A stretch of DNA of 18,510 nucleotides from Eubacterium sp. (GCA_017543415.1 JAFYGD010000027.1:1-18510); one strand, 5' to 3'. Shown: positions 1 to 7,762, numbered from the stretch's first letter. Translations and numbers: made by a program. Notes: a model not told the origin generated them from the letters alone.

Positions 1-962
1 ATATTTACGGCCACCAGTCTTTAACCGGTTCCATTTACCTTTCAACCACTAATGACAGTGGGTACAGAGACAGGTATAACGTAATTTTCGGCCACCACGT
101 AATTAACGGTTCAATGTTCGGCGATTTGGATAAATATGAGGATATCAATTATTTCCTCAGCCACAGGGACGGCGTTTTACAGACTCCCGTAGGCAATTAC
201 GATTTAAGAGTGTTTGCATTTTTGAGAACAGACGCGTATGATAATATGGTTTATTACCTTGATTCAACAAGACGCGACTCTATTCCGCTCCTTATGGAGT
301 ACCTTTCAAAAAATGCATCAAACTACATTGATTTAAGCAGCAGTGACGTTAAAAAGGTTGTTGCACTTTCAACCTGCGACGATTTCGAAACTAACGGACG
401 TGTTATAGTTTTTGCAAACGCAACGCACCGTACTCTTCCGCCGAAAAGCGGCGAGGAAGAGGAAGAAGAAGCCGTACCCGCATTTTCTACGGTCGGCAAG
501 CTCGGCCATGAAACCGATACGGACCACTGGGCGCTTCTTAACCTTATCTGCGTTATTGCAACCCTGCTTACTCTTCTGCCTCTGTTCTTTACAAGAAGGA
601 AGTACCATCAGTTAAGGTATGCCAAGGATTTAATTGAAGAATACGAAGAACCCGAAGAGGACGAGGATTCAGAAGAAACCGAAGAAAGCGAAGATGCTGA
701 AGAGAATAAATATCAGAATCTGATAGATGACCTTAAGCACTTTATTAACAAGATGCGTACCGGCATATTACTTGAAATCATTGCGCTTATTGTTTCAGTG
801 ATTGCATTTATACGCACCGAGGATATGACTAAGCCTATCGTTATCCGCGATGAGTGGACATGGCTTATGATATTCATCTTCGCAGTATCGCTTTTAGTTG
901 ATGTACTCTTTGCAAGATACCGCGGCGAAAGACCGCCGGAAAAAGAAGACGAAGAAGTATAA
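1..962 (+). CDS. Class B sortase with C-terminal membrane domain (5' end outside window)
   Basis: The reading frame is open from base 3 to the TAA at 960-962, giving 319 visible residues; the true start lies upstream of the window. The first part is a class B sortase catalytic domain, a membrane-bound cysteine transpeptidase that attaches surface proteins to the wall or joins pilins. Visible motifs are FGHHV (catalytic His, likely codon 93-95), MFGDLDKY just after it, LSTC with the catalytic Cys at 375-377, and the Arg of NGRVIVFA at 399-401. After the catalytic core come a Glu run, a hydrophobic helix (about 525-593), a basic patch (RRKYHQLR), a very acidic segment (about 630-710), then two more hydrophobic helices (about 765-810 and 855-905). 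Typical SrtB proteins are anchored at the N terminus and end soon after the Arg, so this tail is atypical. Substrate is unknown; no sortase-signal protein is in the window. The family call is firm and the tail's role is unknown. Confidence 0.88.
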   Translation, partial: IYGHQSLTGSIYLSTTNDSGYRDRYNVIFGHHVINGSMFGDLDKYEDINYFLSHRDGVLQTPVGNYDLRVFAFLRTDAYDNMVYYLDSTRRDSIPLLMEYLSKNASNYIDLSSSDVKKVVALSTCDDFETNGRVIVFANATHRTLPPKSGEEEEEEAVPAFSTVGKLGHETDTDHWALLNLICVIATLLTLLPLFFTRRKYHQLRYAKDLIEEYEEPEEDEDSEETEESEDAEENKYQNLIDDLKHFINKMRTGILLEIIALIVSVIAFIRTEDMTKPIVIRDEWTWLMIFIFAVSLLVDVLFARYRGERPPEKEDEEV

Positions 963-968
963 CGAATT

Positions 969-1010
969 AAAACAACCGCCGTTTTAAACAACGGGCGGTT
1001 GTTTTATTTT
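969..1010 (+). terminator. Rho-independent terminator of the sortase gene
   Basis: A 12-bp perfect stem, AAAACAACCGCC (969-980) with GGCGGTTGTTTT (994-1005), has a 13-nt loop and is followed by TATTTTCTT. It begins 7 bases after the sortase stop. Confidence 0.85.
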
Positions 1011-1022
1011 CTTCTGTTTGCG

Positions 1023-1067
1023 CACCGCCAATCAGCGGTGTACTTTTTTCATATGTTATGTTATAAT
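1023..1067 (+). promoter_or_regulatory. Promoter region of the MFS gene, with a small inverted repeat
   Basis: TATAAT at 1062-1067 is preceded by TG one base upstream (1059-1060), an extended -10 element. The -35 region is poor (TGTACT at 1039-1044, 3 of 6 matches). A 6-bp inverted repeat, CACCGC (1023-1028) with GCGGTG (1035-1040), is followed by TACTTTTTT. It touches the -35 position and could be an operator or a second weak terminator for the gene upstream. Confidence 0.55.
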
Positions 1068-1107
1068 GAATCCTATAAATAAACTTATTAGTTATTAAGG
1101 GTAAAAT

Positions 1108-2268
1108 ATGGTATTACTGTTAGTTGTTATTTACATTGTTTTTATATCGCTCGGCTTACCCGATTCCGTTTTCGGCGTTGCCTGGCCTGTGCTGCACAAA
1201 GAGCTCGGCATTGCAGAGAGCTTTGCTTCGGTTTACAGCATTATTGTCGGCATATGCACAAGCGGCGTCAGTGTTATTGCGGGAAAGGTTCTGAGAAAGT
1301 TCGGAACGGGCAGGGTAACGCTCGTTTCTGTTTTGCTGACTGTTATCGGGCTTTTCGGTATGAGTTTTGCGCCTAATATCATTGTAATGATGTGCTTTGC
1401 GGTTGTGCTCGGCTACGGCGCGGGAGTAATTGATACGGGGCTTAACAATTTCATATCTCTTCACTATAAGGCGCAGCATATGAACTGGCTTCACTGCTTC
1501 TGGGGCGTAGGCGTTACGCTCAGCCCCGTTATTATGTCGCACTTCCTTAAGGAAGGCAGCTCGTGGCGCTTCGGATACAGGACAATCGGAGCGCTTCAGG
1601 CAACGATACTGCTTATCGTTATCTGTTCGCTTCCGCTGTGGAAAAAGGTAGAAAGCAAGCCTTTGAGCCGTCAGGAAGAAGTCGGCAAAGCCGAAAAGAC
1701 CTTTTTTGAAATCATAAAAGGAAAAGGCGTTATTCCGAGTATCCTTTCACTGTCCTTTTACTGCGCTATGGAGTTTATGATAGGAACGTGGGGCGCAACC
1801 TATCTTGTGCATATCTTTGCGCTTTCGCCTAGCGAAGCTTCAAAAACGGTTTCGCTTTATTTCGGCGGAATAATGCTCGGCAGGTTTATTTCGGGTTTCC
1901 TTTCAATGAGATTATCCGATAACGCGCTTATACGCCTCGGAACGGGAATAAGTATGGCGGGTATGTTCGTGCTTCTTTTACCTTTCGGACGTGCGTCCGT
2001 GTTCGGACTTTTGCTTATCGGCACAGGCTTCGGCCCGATTTTTCCGTCAACAATTCACGCCGTTCCTTCGCGCTTCGGAAAGGATTATTCGGCGGATATT
2101 ATAGGCTTTCATATGTTCGGCGCATACGGCATAGGCTTTTCAATTCAGCTCATTTTCGGATATGTTGCAACTGCCACAACCTTCTTTATAACGCCGTTCG
2201 TTTTTATCGGCATTTCCGTTTGTATGCTCCTGTTCAGCGAAACCGCTATAAGAAAATTACAGAGTTAG
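1108..2268 (+). CDS. Major facilitator superfamily transporter
   Basis: A 386-residue integral membrane protein with about 12 hydrophobic segments in two halves, the normal MFS size. The loop after helix 2 reads GKVLRKFGTGRVTL, and the matching loop in the second half reads GRFISGFLSMRLSDNALIRLG; both resemble MFS motif A. Residues 109-133 (DTGLNNFISLHYKAQHMNWLHCFWG) are a polar, aromatic stretch that I recognise from a family of mostly uncharacterised, fucose-permease-like MFS proteins of Firmicutes. The ATG at 1108 follows AAGGG with good spacing. It is monocistronic: a terminator lies before it and a tRNA on the other strand follows. No regulator or catabolic gene is adjacent, so the substrate (sugar, drug or other small molecule) cannot be assigned. 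Confidence 0.85.
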   Translation: MVLLLVVIYIVFISLGLPDSVFGVAWPVLHKELGIAESFASVYSIIVGICTSGVSVIAGKVLRKFGTGRVTLVSVLLTVIGLFGMSFAPNIIVMMCFAVVLGYGAGVIDTGLNNFISLHYKAQHMNWLHCFWGVGVTLSPVIMSHFLKEGSSWRFGYRTIGALQATILLIVICSLPLWKKVESKPLSRQEEVGKAEKTFFEIIKGKGVIPSILSLSFYCAMEFMIGTWGATYLVHIFALSPSEASKTVSLYFGGIMLGRFISGFLSMRLSDNALIRLGTGISMAGMFVLLLPFGRASVFGLLLIGTGFGPIFPSTIHAVPSRFGKDYSADIIGFHMFGAYGIGFSIQLIFGYVATATTFFITPFVFIGISVCMLLFSETAIRKLQS

Positions 2269-2466
2269 ATATGCTCGCGCCATATGCTTCAATCAGTAAG
2301 GCTGCAAGTAACTATTTACTCAGTCAATACTTAATATTTACGGATAAATATATTCTTGATTAACAAATCGGAAGTTACAGACAAATACAGTCCACCGGAC
2401 TGTTCTCCCAATCGCGGCACATTCAGCGCCGCTCTTGGAGTTCGTTTCTCGTCCTACGCAGATATC
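2269..2466. other. Gene-free stretch between the MFS gene and the tRNA terminator
   Basis: No convincing gene on either strand. It holds a weak all-A/T hairpin (ATATTTA at 2334-2340 with TAAATAT at 2345-2351) and a better one, ACAGTCC (2387-2393) with GGACTGT (2397-2403), followed by TCTCCC. Neither has a proper T-tract, so the MFS transcript has no obvious terminator before the tRNA's. Bases 2388-2466 are richer in G+C than the A/T-rich 2320-2386, which suggests a separate, unexplained block. Confidence 0.5.
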
Positions 2467-2501
2467 AAAAAAACAACCATCCAAACGGATGGTTGCTTTT
2501 T
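2467..2501. terminator. Terminator after the tRNA gene, probably working in both directions
   Basis: Stem CAACCATCC (2474-2482), loop AAAC, GGATGGTTG (2487-2495). It is flanked by A-runs on the left (2467-2473) and CTTTTTT on the right (2496-2502), so a T-tract follows the stem on either strand. On the minus strand it lies directly after the tRNA 3' end; on the plus strand it could stop readthrough from the MFS gene. Confidence 0.85.
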
Positions 2502-2577
2502 TGGCGCCTACTGTAGGACTCGAACCTACGACCCTGCGGTTAACAGCCGCATGCTCTACCAACTGAGCTAAGTAGGC
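2502..2577 (-). tRNA. tRNA-Asn (anticodon GTT)
   Basis: Read on the minus strand, a 76-nt cloverleaf: acceptor GCCTACT pairs with AGTAGGC, D arm GCTC/GAGC with loop AGTTGGTA, and anticodon arm TGCGG/CCGCA with loop CTGTTAA. The anticodon GTT lies at 2542-2544. The variable loop is GGGTC, and the T arm is GTAGG/CCTAC with loop TTCGAGT. The CCA end is encoded in the DNA, followed at once by the terminator. All stems are perfectly paired. Confidence 0.97.
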
Positions 2578-2601
2578 ATAACTCAAATTTCGTGCTTACC
2601 T

Positions 2602-2630
2602 ATAATAACAAATTATTATTTAATTGTCAA
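2602..2630 (-). promoter_or_regulatory. Promoter of the tRNA-Asn gene
   Basis: On the minus strand, TTGACA (2625-2630), a 17-bp spacer and TATTAT (2602-2607). Transcription would start about 18 bases before the mature tRNA 5' end at 2577. This is a near-consensus sigma-A promoter, so the tRNA does not depend on readthrough from rnfB. Confidence 0.75.
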
Positions 2631-2650
2631 CTGTTTTTTTGAAATAATTA

Positions 2651-2671
2651 GGGCGGGTTTTTAACCCGCCC
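2651..2671 (-). terminator. Likely terminator of the rnf operon
   Basis: A G/C-rich hairpin, GGGCGGGTT (2651-2659), loop TTT, AACCCGCCC (2663-2671), begins 9 bases beyond the rnfB stop. On the minus strand the stem is followed by TAATTATTTC, a broken T-tract, so termination may be incomplete; the tRNA promoter follows directly. Confidence 0.7.
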
Positions 2672-2680
2672 GTTGTTTTG

Positions 2681-3484
2681 TCAGTTATTGTAAAGCTTGA
2701 TTATCTTAACAGGGCACTTTTCTGCGCAGAGTCCGCATTCGGTACACTTTGAATAATCAATTTTTGCAATATTGTTTTCAAAAATTACTGCGTCGTTCGG
2801 GCAGTTGCGCTTACAAAGCGAACAGCCGATACATCCGGCAGTACAGGCGTTTTTAACGTCCTTGCCGCGCGCATGCGAAGAGCACTGAACGCGGTACTTG
2901 CTGTCAGCCGGAATAAGCTCAATAAGGTTATGCGGGCAAACCTTAAGGCATTTGCCGCATGCTATGCAAAGGCTTTCGTCAACAACAGCCTTTTTATCAA
3001 TGATTCTGATTGCATTGTGGTCGCAAACCTTAACGCAGGAGCCGAAGCCAAGGCAGCCGTACTTACATGCGTAGGGGCTTGAGCCGGGCATTTTTGCAGC
3101 ATAAACGCAGGAATCAATACCGTAGTAGTTATAATCGCTTTCACGCTTTTCGCAGGTGCCGTCGCATTTTACATAAGCAACCTTGCGCTCCATTTCGCCA
3201 ACCTCTGCGCCCATGATTGCGACAATCTTTTCCGCAACGGGCTTACCGCCTACGGGGCAGGCGGTAACGGGAGCCTCGCCCTTGGCAATTGCTGCTGCAA
3301 GAGCGTCGCAGCCTGCAAATCCGCAGCCGCCGCAGTTGGAACCGGGAAGCTCCTCACGAACGGCTATCTCCTTTTCGTCAACCTCAACCTTAAAGGCTTT
3401 TTCAGCAACGGAAAGGATAATTCCTATAATCAGCGCTATTACTGCAAGAACAATAACAGCGGTAATAATTGCAGTTGTATTCAT
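2681..3484 (-). CDS. rnfB: RnfB, ferredoxin-accepting iron-sulfur subunit of the Rnf complex
   Basis: This 267-residue subunit takes electrons from reduced ferredoxin on the cytoplasmic side and passes them into the Rnf membrane complex. It has one N-terminal membrane helix (about 5-25). Next is a four-Cys cluster (C51, C54, C59, C76) typical of the RnfB Fe-S domain. Then comes a Cys-rich ferredoxin-like region with four [4Fe-4S]-type groups: C140/C144/C150/C154, C173/C176/C179/C183, C218/C221/C224/C228 and C247/C250/C253/C257. The extra ferredoxin-like motifs are normal for clostridial RnfB; the proteobacterial version is shorter. The start is supported by AGGAGG at 3492-3497, which overlaps the rnfA stop. 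It is the last gene of the operon. Confidence 0.96.
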   Translation of the reverse strand: MNTTAIITAVIVLAVIALIIGIILSVAEKAFKVEVDEKEIAVREELPGSNCGGCGFAGCDALAAAIAKGEAPVTACPVGGKPVAEKIVAIMGAEVGEMERKVAYVKCDGTCEKRESDYNYYGIDSCVYAAKMPGSSPYACKYGCLGFGSCVKVCDHNAIRIIDKKAVVDESLCIACGKCLKVCPHNLIELIPADSKYRVQCSSHARGKDVKNACTAGCIGCSLCKRNCPNDAVIFENNIAKIDYSKCTECGLCAEKCPVKIIKLYNN

Positions 3485-3496
3485 CCTCAGTCCTCC

Positions 3497-4087
3497 TTAT
3501 TTCGGTAAAACGCCGAAGCCGTAGAAGGCTATGGACATCAGGCACGCGGTAAGAAGAACAGCGGGGGTTCCCTTGAATGCAGCGGGGAAATCGTTGTTTT
3601 CCGTCTTTTCGCGTATGCCTGCCATTATTACTATTGCAACGCAGAAGCCTACCGCCGTGCCGAAGCCGGAGATAGTGCTTGTAAGAATATCGTATTCCTT
3701 CTGAACGTTAGTGAGCGCAACGCCGAGCACTGCACAGTTTGTTGTAATCAGCGGAAGGTAAACGCCGAGCGCCTTGTAAAGCGGGGGAACAAACTTCTTG
3801 AGGAATAACTCAACAAGCTGAACAAGAAAGGCGATTACCATAATGAATACGATTGTCTTTAAATATGTAAGGTTATACTTTACAAGAACAAATTTATAAA
3901 GCGTTGCCGCAACTGCAGAGGCGATTGTAATTACAAAGATTACCGCGCCGCCCATACCTGCTGCGGTTTTGGTGCTTCTTGAAACGCCGAGGAACGGGCA
4001 AATGCCGAGGAACTGCGCAAGAACAACGTTGTTAATAAGCGCAGTTGAAATCAATACTAAAAAGAGTGTGCTTACCGTATTAGACAT
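3497..4087 (-). CDS. rnfA: RnfA, membrane subunit of the Rnf complex
   Basis: A 196-residue, six-helix membrane protein that pairs pseudo-symmetrically with RnfE. In Rnf/Nqr structures each of the two subunits supplies two cysteines to a [2Fe-2S] cluster buried in the membrane; here these are C30 (FLGICPFLG) and C118 (TTNCAVLG). I choose the ATG at 4087, not the upstream in-frame start at 4111. AGGAGG at 4097-4102 sits 9 bases before 4087, while the extra residues (MRKRRRRI) are just the translated ribosome site. With this start it overlaps the end of rnfE by 8 bases, consistent with coupled translation. Confidence 0.95.
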   Translation of the reverse strand: MSNTVSTLFLVLISTALINNVVLAQFLGICPFLGVSRSTKTAAGMGGAVIFVITIASAVAATLYKFVLVKYNLTYLKTIVFIMVIAFLVQLVELFLKKFVPPLYKALGVYLPLITTNCAVLGVALTNVQKEYDILTSTISGFGTAVGFCVAIVIMAGIREKTENNDFPAAFKGTPAVLLTACLMSIAFYGFGVLPK

Positions 4088-4769
4088 TATTCTTCGCCTC
4101 CTTTTCCTCAATTTCCTTCATCGGGCAGGTTGAACAGTCGCCGCCACAGCCGCCGTCGCCTTTAACGTGGCGGTTAGCACCCTTGAGCTTAAGCTTGTTC
4201 TGAACCGCACAGAGCATTGCAAGAACGAAGAACGCGCCGGGTGCCATAATGAATATTGCTATCGGCTCATAGCTCTTGGGCATAATCTGTAAATTGAATA
4301 CCGTGCCGTTGCCGAGCAGCTCTCTTACCATACCTATTAAGGTAAGGCCTATTGTAAAGCCTATGCCTATACCCACGCCGTCAAATATTGAAAGCACGGG
4401 CTTGTTTTTGTTTGCGTAGGATTCCGCTCTGCCGAGGATAATGCAGTTAACAACAATCAGCGGAATGTAAATTCCGAGGCTGTCGTACAAATCCTTGACA
4501 TATGCGTGCATTATCATTTCAATTACCGTTACGAAGGAAGCGATAATTGTAATGTAAACAGGAACGCGTACTGCGTCCGGAATAATCTTCCTGAGCAGCG
4601 AAATCATAAGGTTTGACATAATGAGAACTACCATTGTGGCAAGTCCCATGCCTATACCGTTTTTAGCGCTTGTGGTTACCGCAAGAGTGGGACACATACC
4701 GAGCATAAGCACGAAGGTGGGGTTCTCTTTAACGATACCGTTATAAAGTCTTTCAAGAATACCCTTCAT
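4080..4769 (-). CDS. rnfE: RnfE, membrane subunit of the Rnf complex, with Cys-rich C-terminal tail
   Basis: A 229-residue, six-helix membrane protein homologous to RnfA. The [2Fe-2S] cysteines are C26 (LGMCPTLAV) and C109 (VVNCIILGR). I choose the ATG at 4769: GGAG at 4780-4783 is 10 bases upstream, whereas the GTG at 4778 would touch the ribosome site. After the last helix a soluble tail (about 191-229) carries C208, C212 and C215 in the pattern CGGDCSTCP, followed by a Glu/Lys-rich end. This tail is not part of the minimal RnfE fold and may bind a metal or Fe-S cluster. The gene lies 5 bases after the rnfG stop. Confidence 0.95.
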   Translation of the reverse strand: MKGILERLYNGIVKENPTFVLMLGMCPTLAVTTSAKNGIGMGLATMVVLIMSNLMISLLRKIIPDAVRVPVYITIIASFVTVIEMIMHAYVKDLYDSLGIYIPLIVVNCIILGRAESYANKNKPVLSIFDGVGIGIGFTIGLTLIGMVRELLGNGTVFNLQIMPKSYEPIAIFIMAPGAFFVLAMLCAVQNKLKLKGANRHVKGDGGCGGDCSTCPMKEIEEKEAKNNV

Positions 4770-4774
4770 ATATC

Positions 4775-5395
4775 TCACTCTCCTTTCAGCGCGGTGTTGT
4801 AAAGGTTGACAGCCTCGTTAAGAGCCTGCGTTACCGCCGTTGTTGTAATGGTTGCGCCGCTGATTGCGTCAAATTCGTTGTTATCGCGGTTTGCGCCGGT
4901 TTTTGAAAAGGCAATCGGGCTGAGCGCCGAAAGTCCGGAAAACTGCGCCTGGAATTCAGGCTCGGTTGACCTTGCGCCTAAACCGGGGGTTTCGCTTGCG
5001 GCGGAAACAACCTTAAGGTTTACAATTTCGCCTTCGTTTGAAATGCCTACCGCAATCTGAACGTCGCCGCCGTAGCCGTTGGGGGAGGAAGCGTCAATAA
5101 CGTAGCCGAGCTTTTCTCCGCCCTTCTTTGCTTCAAGAACGGCGTTGATTTTAACGTTTGCGCTTTCATCAGCGGGTGTGTATGCTTCAATTAGCGCTTT
5201 TTCGTTTTCAAGGTCCGCAATTTCGTCTGCGCCTTCGTAAGCCGCCATATAAGCCTCCTGCCTTGCAGCCTGCTCGGCGTTGGCAATCGGCTCCATTGTA
5301 ACCTCATTTAAAACAGCGAGGATTGAAACGGAGATAAGCGCTACAACAAAAAGAACAATAATGTTTTTTGCCGCGCTTGATTTTTGTTTAGCCAT
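4775..5395 (-). CDS. rnfG: RnfG, FMN-carrying subunit of the Rnf complex
   Basis: A 206-residue protein with one N-terminal membrane helix (about 11-29) and an extracytoplasmic FMN-binding domain. The covalent flavin attachment motif is SGATITT at 179-185, with T182 the expected FMN-linked threonine. ETPGLGAR (135-142) is another conserved family segment. Attachment needs an ApbE-type flavin transferase, which is not encoded in this window. Its ATG overlaps the rnfD stop by one base (TAATG), and GGAGG lies shortly upstream, so the two are translated together. RnfG relays electrons between the membrane cluster and RnfD flavin. Confidence 0.96.
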   Translation of the reverse strand: MAKQKSSAAKNIIVLFVVALISVSILAVLNEVTMEPIANAEQAARQEAYMAAYEGADEIADLENEKALIEAYTPADESANVKINAVLEAKKGGEKLGYVIDASSPNGYGGDVQIAVGISNEGEIVNLKVVSAASETPGLGARSTEPEFQAQFSGLSALSPIAFSKTGANRDNNEFDAISGATITTTAVTQALNEAVNLYNTALKGE

Positions 5396-6354
5396 TATTT
5401 TTTCTCCTCCTTTGCCGTTTTAATGATTTTAACCCTTTCACAGCCGAAGGGAAGAGGTACTGTTTTCTTTTCAATGAGCGGAACAAGAAGGTTGCCTATG
5501 ATAATTGCATAGGAAACGCCCTCTGCGGTTGAGCCGAGCGTTCTGAAAAGCGCCGTAAGCAAACCGAGGATAAGAGCGAAAACAACCTTGCCCTTGTTTG
5601 TAATCGGGCTTGTAACATAGTCCGTTGCCATAAAGAACGCGCCGACAAGCAGACCGCCCGAAAGCGCCTGGGAAACAAGATACTGAGCTGTAACCTCATC
5701 GCCGGAAATAAGGCGGATGATTGCAATAATTGCAACCGTTGAAAGAATATATATACAGGGAATAACAGGAGATATAATCTTCTTGATAAGAAGATACGCC
5801 GCGCCGATTAAAATGCAAAGCGCGGAAACCTCGCCTATGCAGCCGCCGTGGTTGCCGAGGAAGAGCGTAAGCAAATCAACGCTGCCGCCGGCTTTCATCT
5901 CTGCAAGCGGGGTTGCGGAGGATACGCCGTCAACGGCAAAATTTGTCATCCTCTGGGTAAAGGAGATAACAAGGAAGCATCTTCCTGCAAGAGCGGGGTT
6001 CATAAAGTTCTGGCCGAGTCCGCCGAAAAGCATCTTTGCCGCAACAATACCGAAGGCGGAGCCTAAAACGGGCATCCACCAGGTAGCCGTGGGCGGAAGG
6101 TTAACAGCTATAATCAAGCCCGTTACAACTGCCGAAAAATCAAAAACGGTAATCGGCTTTTTAGTAATAAGCTCAAAAAGCGTTTCAAAAATAACGCAGC
6201 TTGCAACGCTTACAAGAATAAGCATTAACGCGTTGAGCCCGAATTTGTAAACGCCCCAGCCGAGGGTGGGAAGAAGGGCTATTGCAACGTCAAGCATAAT
6301 TTTCTGCGTTGAGCTTTTATCTCTCACATGAGGTGAGACCGAAACATTATACAT
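5395..6354 (-). CDS. rnfD: RnfD, membrane flavoprotein subunit of the Rnf complex
   Basis: A 319-residue polytopic membrane protein of the NqrB/RnfD family, believed to take part in ion translocation. It carries a covalent FMN through phosphothreonine; the motif is GVSSATPL, with T148 the expected residue. Other conserved stretches are GGLGQNFMNPALAGRCF (about 111-127) and MATDYVTSP near the C-terminal third. The ATG at 6354 follows GGGAGGAG, 16 bases after the rnfC stop. Whether the pump moves Na+ or H+ cannot be decided from this sequence. Confidence 0.96.
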   Translation of the reverse strand: MYNVSVSPHVRDKSSTQKIMLDVAIALLPTLGWGVYKFGLNALMLILVSVASCVIFETLFELITKKPITVFDFSAVVTGLIIAVNLPPTATWWMPVLGSAFGIVAAKMLFGGLGQNFMNPALAGRCFLVISFTQRMTNFAVDGVSSATPLAEMKAGGSVDLLTLFLGNHGGCIGEVSALCILIGAAYLLIKKIISPVIPCIYILSTVAIIAIIRLISGDEVTAQYLVSQALSGGLLVGAFFMATDYVTSPITNKGKVVFALILGLLTALFRTLGSTAEGVSYAIIIGNLLVPLIEKKTVPLPFGCERVKIIKTAKEEKK

Positions 6355-6370
6355 ACTCTTCTCCTCCCTT

Positions 6371-7693
6371 CTACTTTTTGGCGTTCATTTCACGGACCTT
6401 GATTTTGCCGAGCTTGAACATCTGGGTAAGCGGAATTTTTGCCGGACAGCCGTAAGCGCAGCTTCCGCACTCAATACATTCCATACCGCCGAGCTTTGCG
6501 AACTCCTCAACGTCCTGCCTTTTCATTGCCTTGCCCATAAGCTGGGGAACAAGAAATTCGGGGCATGCACGAACGCAGCGTCCGCAGTGAATACAGTTGG
6601 TTTCCTTTGCGTCGGCAACCTCATCATGAAGGTAGCCGAGTATTGACGAGGAGGTCTTTACAACCGGAACGTCAAGGCTTCCGAGCGCAAAGCCCATCAT
6701 CGGGCCGCCCGAAATAAACTTAACGGTTTCCTCCTTTGCGCCGCCTGCCTTTTCAAGCATGTAGGAGTGGCTTACTCCGAGCGGAACGTCAAAGTTTGCG
6801 GGAGAGTTAACCGCCTCGCCCGTAACGGTAAGAATATTGTGAATAAGGGGCATGCTTTTATATACCGCCTCATAAATTGCAAATACCGTGCCTACGTTAT
6901 CAACAACGCAGCCCTTATCCGCAGGAAGCATTTTTGAGTTGATTCTGCGCCTTGTAACGGCGTAAATCAGCTGTCTTTCACCGCCCTGAGGGTATTTCGT
7001 TTTAAGGGTGCATACGTCAATTCTGTCGTCTATTCTTGCAAGCTCACTCATTGTTTTAATAGCTTCCGGCTTGTTGGCCTCAATGCCTATAACAGCCTTT
7101 GCGTTGGGCAGGAGCTTAAGCATAGCCTTAATGCCCATAATAATCTCTTCGGGCTTTTCAAGCATAAGACGGTAGTCAGAGGTGAGGTAAGGCTCGCACT
7201 CCGCGCCGTTGATGATTAAATAATCAATATCGTCCGCATTTTTCGGCGTAAGCTTTACAGCAGTGGGGAAGCCCGCGCCGCCGAGACCTACGATACCCGC
7301 GTTTCTGATTGCGTTTACGATATCGTCTTTTGACATGTCTTCAAGCTTGCGTTCCTCGCCGAAGCCGGGTGCAGGCTCGTCAAGACCGTCGTTTTCAATA
7401 ACTATGCTTTCAACCTTGCTTCCGTTGATAACAAGGCGGGGCTCAACAGCCTTTACCGTACCCGAAACCGAGCTGAATATCGGTGCGCCGATAAATCCGC
7501 CCGCCTCGGCAATAAGCATGCCCTTAAGCACTCTGTCGCCCTTTTCAACAACGGGCTTTGACGGAGCGCCGAGGTTCTGGTTCATCGGAAAGACCATTTC
7601 AGCCTCAGGCTCAAGGGGTACAATCGGGCAGTCCTTGGCGTAATCCTTTCCGCCGAAGGGGTGCACGCCCCTTTTAAAGGTTTTTAAACTCAT
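6371..7693 (-). CDS. rnfC: RnfC, NAD(H)-binding subunit of the Rnf complex
   Basis: First gene of the operon, 440 residues, the normal length for clostridial RnfC. It is a peripheral cytoplasmic subunit that exchanges electrons with NAD+/NADH. The N-terminal part (about 40-100) is a barrel-sandwich-like domain. GLGGAGFPT (136-144) is the nucleotide/FMN-binding glycine motif shared with the NuoF family, followed by INGAECEPYLTSDYR. Two [4Fe-4S] motifs lie near the C terminus: C367/C370/C373/C377 and C406/C409/C412/C416. The start is supported by AGGAAAGGG 6-8 bases upstream. The long Ala/Lys-rich C-terminal extension of some proteobacterial RnfC proteins is absent. Confidence 0.97.
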   Translation of the reverse strand: MSLKTFKRGVHPFGGKDYAKDCPIVPLEPEAEMVFPMNQNLGAPSKPVVEKGDRVLKGMLIAEAGGFIGAPIFSSVSGTVKAVEPRLVINGSKVESIVIENDGLDEPAPGFGEERKLEDMSKDDIVNAIRNAGIVGLGGAGFPTAVKLTPKNADDIDYLIINGAECEPYLTSDYRLMLEKPEEIIMGIKAMLKLLPNAKAVIGIEANKPEAIKTMSELARIDDRIDVCTLKTKYPQGGERQLIYAVTRRRINSKMLPADKGCVVDNVGTVFAIYEAVYKSMPLIHNILTVTGEAVNSPANFDVPLGVSHSYMLEKAGGAKEETVKFISGGPMMGFALGSLDVPVVKTSSSILGYLHDEVADAKETNCIHCGRCVRACPEFLVPQLMGKAMKRQDVEEFAKLGGMECIECGSCAYGCPAKIPLTQMFKLGKIKVREMNAKK

Positions 7694-7733
7694 AATGTTA
7701 TCCCTTTCCTGTAATTTTTACATTAACAGACCT

Positions 7734-7762
7734 ATTCTAACATATACATAAAGAATAATCAA
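7734..7762 (-). promoter_or_regulatory. Promoter of the rnfCDGEAB operon
   Basis: On the minus strand: TTGATT (7757-7762), a 17-bp spacer, and TAGAAT (7734-7739) with an upstream TG one base away (extended -10). Transcription would start about 35 bases before the rnfC ATG. Confidence 0.65.

Noticed and set aside
630..720. Acidic segment of the sortase as a low-complexity assembly error
   Set aside because: The reading frame continues without breaks into two more membrane helices and ends at a proper terminator, so it appears genuine.
1088..1102. TTAGTTATTAAG before the MFS gene as a further copy of the iron-regulator box
   Set aside because: Only a left half resembles the box and there is no CTAAC partner; chance similarity in A/T-rich DNA is likelier.
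2338..2586. Open frames on both strands across the tRNA-Asn region
   Set aside because: They run through the tRNA and its terminator; the tRNA folds perfectly and explains the sequence. No ribosome site supports a protein.
4088..4111. Longer RnfA beginning MRKRRRRI
   Set aside because: These codons are the AGGAGG ribosome site and the end of rnfE read in frame; the ATG at 4087 has ideal spacing.
5717..6250. A 177-codon plus-strand frame opposite rnfD
   Set aside because: It is antisense to a clear RnfD sequence; composition and lack of motifs mark it as a shadow.
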